From Phoronis australis (Eukaryota; Phoronida; Phoronidae), in NCBI GenBank assembly GCA_002633005.1, contig NMRA01000401.1:5521-69520 (forward strand): a stretch of 64,000 nt of DNA, written 5' to 3'. A program made the translations under genes and the position numbers. Every line of letters starts with the position of its first letter. Position 1 is the first letter of the stretch. Positions 56,401-64,000 of the stretch are shown here, in pieces. The notes under the pieces were generated by a model. That model was not told where the DNA came from, made no database searches, and was given only the letters and a program-made list of their open reading frames with translations.

Positions 56401-59400
56401 AACTCATTCGGGTCACTCTGCAAATGGCACACGATTTGATTCGTCGTTGTTGTAGAAAGGTAAAACGAGGAAAAATATAACCGGTAAGACCGTTTGCAGT
56501 TTCTTGATAAGTCAAGGAAGTATGATTTGATAAGTACTAACACATTGAACAAGAAATTTCAGCCCATTCTTTTGGTTTATGTCCATTTCACCAATCGGTG
56601 AAAAGCCTTCCGATGACCCTTCCGACCATTGGCTTGTTTGTCACCCTAACTAATTTTTCATTTTAAACAGTCATTGCCATGTGATCAAAGTACTAAAGTG
56701 GCACAATTACAAACACACATTGATGATCTTTTGATCTTGCAAATCAAATAACTTAGTGCCCCGATACATTATTAATCCAGCACGCGCTTTTTATATGATT
56801 TGGCCTTGCGCGCAAAATAATGTGAAAGAAATTTGAAAGTGATGTACGCAATTTCATATATTAGCGCATTGTGTGTACGCATTTCCTGTGAATTGTTGCT
56901 TCCAATTTCAGATCGGTTTCTGTGGTAATATTTGTTTAAAACCCAAACGCTTTGGTTTAGAATGCAACACTGACAACTAAACAGCGGCGAAAGCCCTTTT
57001 TAAGCTAGGGAGAGGCCGGGGTTGGGCAATCGCAATCGCTTGTTTAATCTCAAGATGGTTTGAACTAACTCGAATTCCATTTTTAATCCGACATTCCAAG
57101 TTCACACAACCAAACAAATAAGGGTATCTTAGAACTTGACGTAGTTGATCTAGCACACAAAATTTACGTGCGATTGCTAATTAATACATGCATTCAAAAG
57201 TTCAATGCGTACTCGCTTGGAGGACATGCAAGAAAAACTTAAGCAAGTGTCGTATCAATGAACACAACGACGAGAAAAGTTCAATCGTTCATCTAGGCGT
57301 CAACGTAAAAATCATATGATTCATGATTGTTACGACTGGTGTTCCAAGAAACAGTCAATCAAAAGTGGACCAAGGCTTTATTATGTTTGAAAATTGAAAA
57401 TAGTTGCCGATTGATCGCTCAAATATGAAATTGAGTGAAGTCAAGGGTGAATGACCGCAGTGGAGGTTACAGATTTAATCTTTATGCTCGCGAAAAAAGA
57501 TTTCGAATGTCTGAAATTCGTTAGAAAAACGACGGTTGTATTTAGGGACACCAAAGTTGGTATGATATGAAGTAGTGTACACGACACGGAACTTGACGAA
57601 CAAAATCATGAGCTTGTATAATGTCGCTTGGGCGAAAATATATGTCAAGTGCGACAATAGTATATATGTCACAGCATGTGTGCCTTTTAATGATTTCCAT
57701 TGCCATTGGCCAAAATTTGCGAAGCGACCGGAGCAACTAAGCGGGGTCCGATCTAATCTTTGTACTCGAAATCTAAGTGACTCTAAAATTTGACATTTAC
57801 TTTAATTTTATGCTCAAGACATTAATGTCTGTTATTCCGCAATAGAGTACATTATGTTTTATGCATGCGAGTTTCCGGTCCAAGTCCGCACTTGGTGCCC
57901 CTATAGACTTGACCTTTAGCCTTAAGGTTGGGGTCGCCAAGTCCAAACTATACAGTTATTCACGTATTAATAAATTAACCAGAGCAAGGGGACAAGGGAG
58001 AGCCTGATGAAGTAGGGTCAGCCGGTGTGTCTTTGCCGACCTCAACCATTTCATCTTCCTATGGGTTCTGATGTAAGCAAAAACATGTACGCTCAGCCCA
58101 TGAGGAAGATAATACACTTTTCCATCTGAATTCAGTGCCATTTTTTGTTCAACATATAACACTTTAAGACGAAACGTTTACACGGCACTCTTCATGATAA
58201 CAGGAAATGCTCTTTCGTTATTCTTTCGCCTGTTCTTAGTTAAGCTTTCCGTTTCTTCGTTAGTAATAAACACAGCCCCGTCACGTTACTCCACCCGTCG
58301 TTTTAATTGCGTCTCGTGCGTTAACTTGATTTAAGGGAAAGCGACTACAGTACACTGACCTGCAGTTTTCCAATGAGCCCCTATAATTTATTGTTAACCT
58401 ATTGAAGCCCACTCCGTCTCCTCATTATAAGTTACATTATTAAAAGTTCTCGAATCCACTGACCACACCTGCATGTTGTAGTCACCGTCGCATTCCCTTT
58501 GAGTAATAAAATGCTTCCTTTTTGCCATGCAATAATATTCTTACCCCGTTGAACAGCAGTTTCTGCAGGTCTACTGTTGTCCCCTACCAACAATGTATAA
58601 AATACCGGTATGCAGCTCCTTTATAAGCACATCTGAACGGGTTCTTATAATTGTACTCAAAATCAAACTCGGAATTATTTTTGACTTTTCCGTTTTACGT
58701 TTGTGTGAATTTCATGTACCAGTGTTTATTATTTTGTTTTCGAGTACATAATGGTTCATACACGAGTTTCTAGTCCAAGTTTGCACTTGATGACCGCTAG
58801 ATTCAAGCTACCAACTCGAGATTTCAAGTAAAATCTCGGAAAGTTTGAGTTCAGACAGGAGTCATTAAGTGCAAACTAGCATTGGTCGGTTATTCACTTA
58901 ATTATGTACTGCATACAAAAAAATCTAGTTCGATTTCGAGTAAAAAGGTTAAAACTCTCGGCTGGCCCTGGACCCGGGGTTTAATCTTTTTACTGGTAAC
59001 TGAACTCCAATATTTTTGCCATCTTCCGTTTCTTGAATAATTACGAAGTCAAAATATTTGTCTATAATTCTGTGGACGGTTGGGTAATCCTATTCTGCAC
59101 TTCAGTTGATGACCCCAGCATGAAAGCTATAGCTGGAATCTGCATGAACTCAAAAAATAAAACGGACGGATATATTACATTTTAAAATACTCTAAAATGG
59201 TCAAGGTGGAGTTTCTGTTGCAATTCACGCCGTCGGTCAAAAAACGTCAAAAAACCCACGTCACAACTGGCTCCGGCTTCACATTGTTAACAAAAATTAA
59301 TAGATAGTTATCATTGAAAATCGGAAAACCAGCCAGTTGCAATGGCATACCACACGAGTTTTTCAATTTTTGTCCACTACCTTTCATTCACGTTTTGCCA

Positions 59401-59739
59401 TTGTTGTTCAATAGTACTAAATATTGGTTACTGAAAAATGTCCGTCAGAATGGAGACTGGGCGTTACAGAATTGTCGTCTAGGAGTTGCCTCTTTCGTTA
59501 CAAATAGATTGTTCAAAAACGATCTCGTGTTGAAAACTTTGTTCAGATATTTAGCTTGGCAAGAGTGCAGATGAAGTCACTCAGTCGAATTTCAGACGGT
59601 AGAAAAAGAAGCCATTTAACGGTCACAAAAGGTGTGCATTTTTGTGAGTCAAACACAAATGTTGTTGAAAATGAAATTCGTTTTTATGCGCCCACATATT
59701 TATGTGTGGATACATATTGTCATCTCTGTCTGGACGTCC
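56401..59739. other. Intergenic, only a short dispersed repeat seen
   Basis: AT-rich with no gene-like pattern. Contains the two-copy repeat listed at 57.85-58.8 kb. Confidence 0.5.
57850..58800. repeat. Two copies of a short diverged repeat
   Basis: GAGTACATTATGTTTTATGC...GGTCCAAGTCCGCACTTGGT near 57848-57900 matches GAGTACATAATGGTTCATAC...AGTCCAAGTTTGCACTTGAT near 58742-58795. Unnamed. Confidence 0.5.
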
Positions 59740-61000
59740 GGCGTCCCTCGTCCGTAGTTGTATCTCCTAAACCCTTTTGAAGCCGGGATCTTACTGAAAT
59801 TTGGCAGGTGTTTTCCTATGCGGCTGGCGACAGATGACGAGTTTCGGACCAATCCTAGTATCGCTGTGCCCCCTAGTGGCTGTTTTATTTTTTACGTTTG
59901 CCTGTTTTATATCTTCGGAGTTCGATGGATTTAGTTTGTGAAATTCGGCAAATAGGTCTTTAATAAGGATGTGATGATGCCATTGCATTTTCGGACAGAT
60001 TCGTCGGATTTTACTCCACCTTGTGACTATTTTTGTTATTTTTGCGTCCGCACGGTTCTTTTGGCGTCCGTCTCTCTTTTTTGCCAGCCACTCAAAGGAT
60101 CAGTATGAAAATTTACAGATGTGTTCCAACTGAGCCCACGACTGACGTTGACTTGCGGACAAGTCAGGCTACTTTGTCACAACTATTGTCCATTTTGTTG
60201 TTAACGTCTGAGGCTGAATCTCCTACTAGTAAACCCTTCAAAAGAGCTTCGTGAAATTTTTAAGATTAGTGCATTCCTATGGAACTGACGAAAAACAGTA
60301 TGGAGTGTCGAGCTGATCCAAACACCACTGTGCCCAAAATGTTTTTTTTTTTTACCTTTACCTCGCATTTCGTTAATGAACATTCTTGAAATTTGTCAGA
60401 TTCCTATTAAGACAACAACGCCTTCCCATTTTCGGAGATTTGATGTTTTCTGCGCCACCTGGTGGCCTTTTAAAATATTACGCTTTTGACGCCTGCCTCT
60501 ATCTGCCAAACCACTCACAGGAATTTTATGAAAATTAACGGTTGTTTTCCTGATGCAAAGACCCCGGCAGACGTTGACTTTTTGATGTTTTCAACTATTT
60601 TGGCATGTCCTAGGTGAAATTTTGCTTTTTTGAGTCTATGGCTGTATCTTTTTAACCCTTTGTTTGCGAAATTTGGCTCTTATGATGGGCTACTATAGAC
60701 ATGGCAAAAATGAGATAATTTTCTACCAATAAGACTATACCTGTGCCCCTTTGTGTAAATTCGTTTCATGCTTACCTCTAAATCTTAGGAGTTCCTTGGC
60801 TTATTTTCATGAAATTTGGCAAAGTAGTTGCTCTTTTCCCAGACAGCGCCCCCTCAATTCAGATGGGCCGGGTTTGATGCTTTTTGTGCCACCTAATGGC
60901 CATTTTTGTGATACTAAAAACATCATAGAAGCACACAGTTCGCAGTGCTGTCGTGGGAGCATTTCAAAGCTCCGCATTGCTCTTGTTTACTTCTGTGTCC
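59740..61000. repeat. Array of about eight degenerate units with a GAAATTTGGCA motif
   Basis: Recurring order TCTCCTAAACCC / TTTTCATGAAATTTGGCA / TTTGATGTTTT / GCGCCACCTGGTGGCC with a spacing of roughly 130-230 bp: GAAATTTGGCA near 59793, GAAATTCGGC near 59940, GAAATTTTTAAG near 60250, GAAATTTGTC near 60390, GAAATTTGGC near 60670 and 60810. The family is widespread in invertebrate genomes by appearance; I do not name it. Confidence 0.55.
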
Positions 61001-64000
61001 CTATTTAACGATCTTCGCCAGCCATACTTAGTACCATGGTACTTTTGTAAATATAATGAAAACAAATTGTGTAAATGAGAAAGGAGACTTGTGCAAATTT
61101 TTATTAAAGAGTAAAAAAAGACATGAATATAACCTCAACGTATTAAATTTGTGCTCATATGGATAGAACTGTTTATATGTCATTATTTGCAATGTGGGCC
61201 AGTGACATCAATGTGTGAAATACAACCAAATAGACTATGCATAATGAAAATGCAAATAAACAGATTTTGTTTTATCCAGCAGCACAATCTTTGCTATGAG
61301 GGTGCGTGACAGTTTTTTCACTTCAAACATAAACAATATTATCTTGCCATTCAAGTTTGGGCAATTTTTAAGATTTTCGAATTACAAAATTTACTAAACG
61401 GCAATTTCAGATTCGTTTAATTTTAAAAATTTGGGCATCCTTTACAACATGTGCCAAATTGAACAGTACAATATTTAAAAGGAAGCTCATGAAATTCCAA
61501 CTTTCCATTACTAAGACTGTAAAGCTGTAACTAGGACAACAAACAAGATACAAAATAGAAATGAGGATGTACAGAAAACAGAAAAATGAGATGCGACAAC
61601 GAGACTATTGAGTCTTACCGGTATGTTCACCAGTCTTCAAAGCAAACCAAAATAAGCTCTTTTGTATTTTGTCCTCACACCAATAAAACTTTATTAGAGA
61701 GAGAGTACGAAACAAAATCCTAAAGAACTTTACTGCGTGATAAATAGCAGTGTAATTGGTAGTTAATGACCTTGATTCCAGCATAGATTATAGACAACAG
61801 ATTCGCAACTGCGACATTTTCTTGCGTAATATCCTGCAGGAGCCGCCACTCTCCTAAATTATCTGTCCCAGTTTCCGCTTAATGTATTGTGACGACACAA
61901 CAGCTGACCATGATTAGCAGATGACTTGCTTGCCGGAAATAACACCAGATAATTTGGCCAGGTATCACTAGTGAATATGACATCACTGCTTCTATAAGAG
62001 CCCAGATTTTGTTCAGTGAAATAATACGCAGTTGGCAGTCCATGTATTATAGTCTATGACTTCAGCAAAGGTTTGGTAGACAACAGCGAAAATTGACGAT
62101 GGGTAAAAAACTCAAATTCCTAATGGAAGTTGTTATTAAAGAGCTCTGGTCAAAGCTAATAAATTCATCTATAAAATCCAACAATAAACCCGTAATGTGT
62201 ATTTCAGTCATAAAACCGATAATGTCCCTTAAATACAAGTTAGTTAGTGAATAACAGCAGCAAGGTAGCACCAAATGAGTATGAGATCATCAAAATAGTC
62301 CAGTGTCCGTTAGATGAAAAATGACTTAAGACCTCAGTCAGAAATTTGGTCTTACGCTCCACACGACTATTTATAAAAAAATTTCACTTATCAGCGAAAG
62401 TGCGAATTCTCTGAGAATATACACGCAACTATTTCATATTGAGATAATTTCTACAAATTGTTTAATAGACTGTGACGCACTCACAATTACTTGGCTGAAC
62501 ATTTATCTCGTAAAGTGGGAGCTAAACACCAAAGGTTTCATGAACTTTTCATGGAACAGACCTAAGGCACATCTGACAAGTTTTCTGCGTACAAAAACTG
62601 ACTATCCCTTAATGGCGACGATCCCGTAGCAGCGAGGAGAAACAACTGGATCAAAGAACTGAGATATGTACACTTCACTGACGCTCTCCTGCAAGACACG
62701 AATAACACAATCATGTTACAGCATCACAATCACAATGCTGCATACCGTAATTCTCCACTAACAGTAGGCAAGTCTTAAAAGCTAACAGGATTTGCATGCA
62801 AGTGGACCAGAAAGCATGCACTGTTTACTCCAGAGTATCCAGCAAATTCGTCCGCACATCAAATGCTTGACGGCATCGTCACGCATTGCAGTGACCTAGT
62901 TGCTATTCGTAGGCAAAGCTGAACTTGTATTCCGTGATATAATTGCAGTCATAAACCAACACGCCTGTTTAGTGCGTGAGTTTCAGAAAAGAAACAAGTA
63001 AGGCAAACAACCAACATGACTGCTTTAATATTGAAAAGTAAATAGTAGTCGTCTTTGAATTTTCAAAAATTGTTGCATTATAAAAGGAATACGTTTTCTT
63101 CCGCATCGTGGCTAAGCCACGAGTATTTTAAAATTTGTGAATCAATTAGGATGGGTTAGTCACAGTCTGGCTTAGGCGTTGGAGTAACAAAACCCCAAAT
63201 GTTAGATGCCTCATTTTTATCACATTACCGACACTTCATTTTGCACTCACAAAACTGTTACAGAGTCAGTTTTGAACTTTAGAAAATATCAACATGAATC
63301 CCTTCCAATAATTCTAGTAATGCACACCTTTTTAACCGCGTTTTAAAATAAGGTGAGAACATAGTATATTCCCCACTAAATTCATCGACTCAAATGGCCC
63401 AACATATGCTGCTACAAACATGACCTGAATCAGTGTGTGTCACTAATAGTCATGAGCTCAAAAGACAGTTTCATCAATGATGGGATAAAGTTTTCTTACA
63501 CTGTCTGGAATGTCACAACGGGAAAAGCCAACTTGTAGGGCCTGGTCCCCAGCAATAACGAATAACAGATCTTTGGAAATCACCTATGACTTGACTAAGG
63601 AACAATTTGAGACCAATGTCACGCTGGTATGTAAATTAAATCAAAAAGTTGTTTATTGTGGTGGTAGGCAGGTTTATAGATGCTTTAAATATGGCTCTGT
63701 GTGAGACATAAAAGTGGAACCTGCATGCTAATTCCTTATCTCTATGATTGCTTGGTCAAATTAGTTAGAAACACAACATGTCCCAATGATGTGACTATGA
63801 CATAGGTTGAAAATTGCCAAGTGTTTTTTAAGAACAAGTTTTGTGTCGAAAATGATCCGTCGTAAATCACTCAACCGTATCCAGTAAGTATCGTGACATG
63901 GTGTTGGGGAATAACACTGCATGATGCGGGCTATGTGAGCCCTCAAGGTACGTCATTAGTGCAAAGGTCACTTATATGCAGAATTTTTTGTTTTCACATA
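61001..64000. other. Intergenic, nothing recognised
   Basis: AT-rich with short random frames on both strands. No repeat family or exon could be supported. Confidence 0.5.

Noticed and set aside
1-64000. CRISPR arrays, rRNA, operons or phage-like modules
   Set aside because: None is present; gene structure and repeats are those of an animal nuclear genome.

Overview
This is animal (metazoan) nuclear DNA. It is AT-rich and intron-rich, with GT-AG introns, two multi-exon genes and many decayed transposons. There is no operon, CRISPR array or prokaryotic feature. The species cannot be fixed from the sequence. Tx1/L1-, RTE- and Penelope-like retroelements, several MITE families and divergent near-duplicate segments suggest a highly heterozygous, probably marine invertebrate such as an amphioxus or hemichordate; this is inference.

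Layout. 1-11.5 kb is a repeat-rich intergenic region with a broken hAT transposase (about 4.8-6.1 kb) and several MITEs. 11.56-22.6 kb (+) is a near-complete methylenetetrahydrofolate reductase (MTHFR) gene in nine coding exons, giving 664 residues when one copy of each exon is used. Exons 6 and 7 occur twice in a 1.6-kb tandem duplication, and part of the last exon is repeated after a single N. 22.6-31.7 kb holds the MTHFR downstream region, repeats, a nested DNA transposon and the 5' part of an RTE-like LINE. 31.7-47.15 kb (-) is a secreted multidomain gene with signal peptide, VWA, VWD, C8 and TIL domains in at least nine exons. One of its introns carries a broken Tx1/L1-like LINE in the opposite orientation. 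47.2-47.9 kb is its likely promoter side, with a TATA-like box and four TGACGT sites. 48-64 kb shows no supported gene. It contains MITEs, a second copy of the nested transposon family, a Penelope-like fragment and an array of degenerate repeat units.

The two genes are unrelated in function: one is a cytosolic folate-cycle enzyme, the other an extracellular adhesion- or mucin-type protein. They are convergent (MTHFR on +, the VWA/VWD gene on -) with their 3' ends facing each other across about 9 kb of transposon debris.
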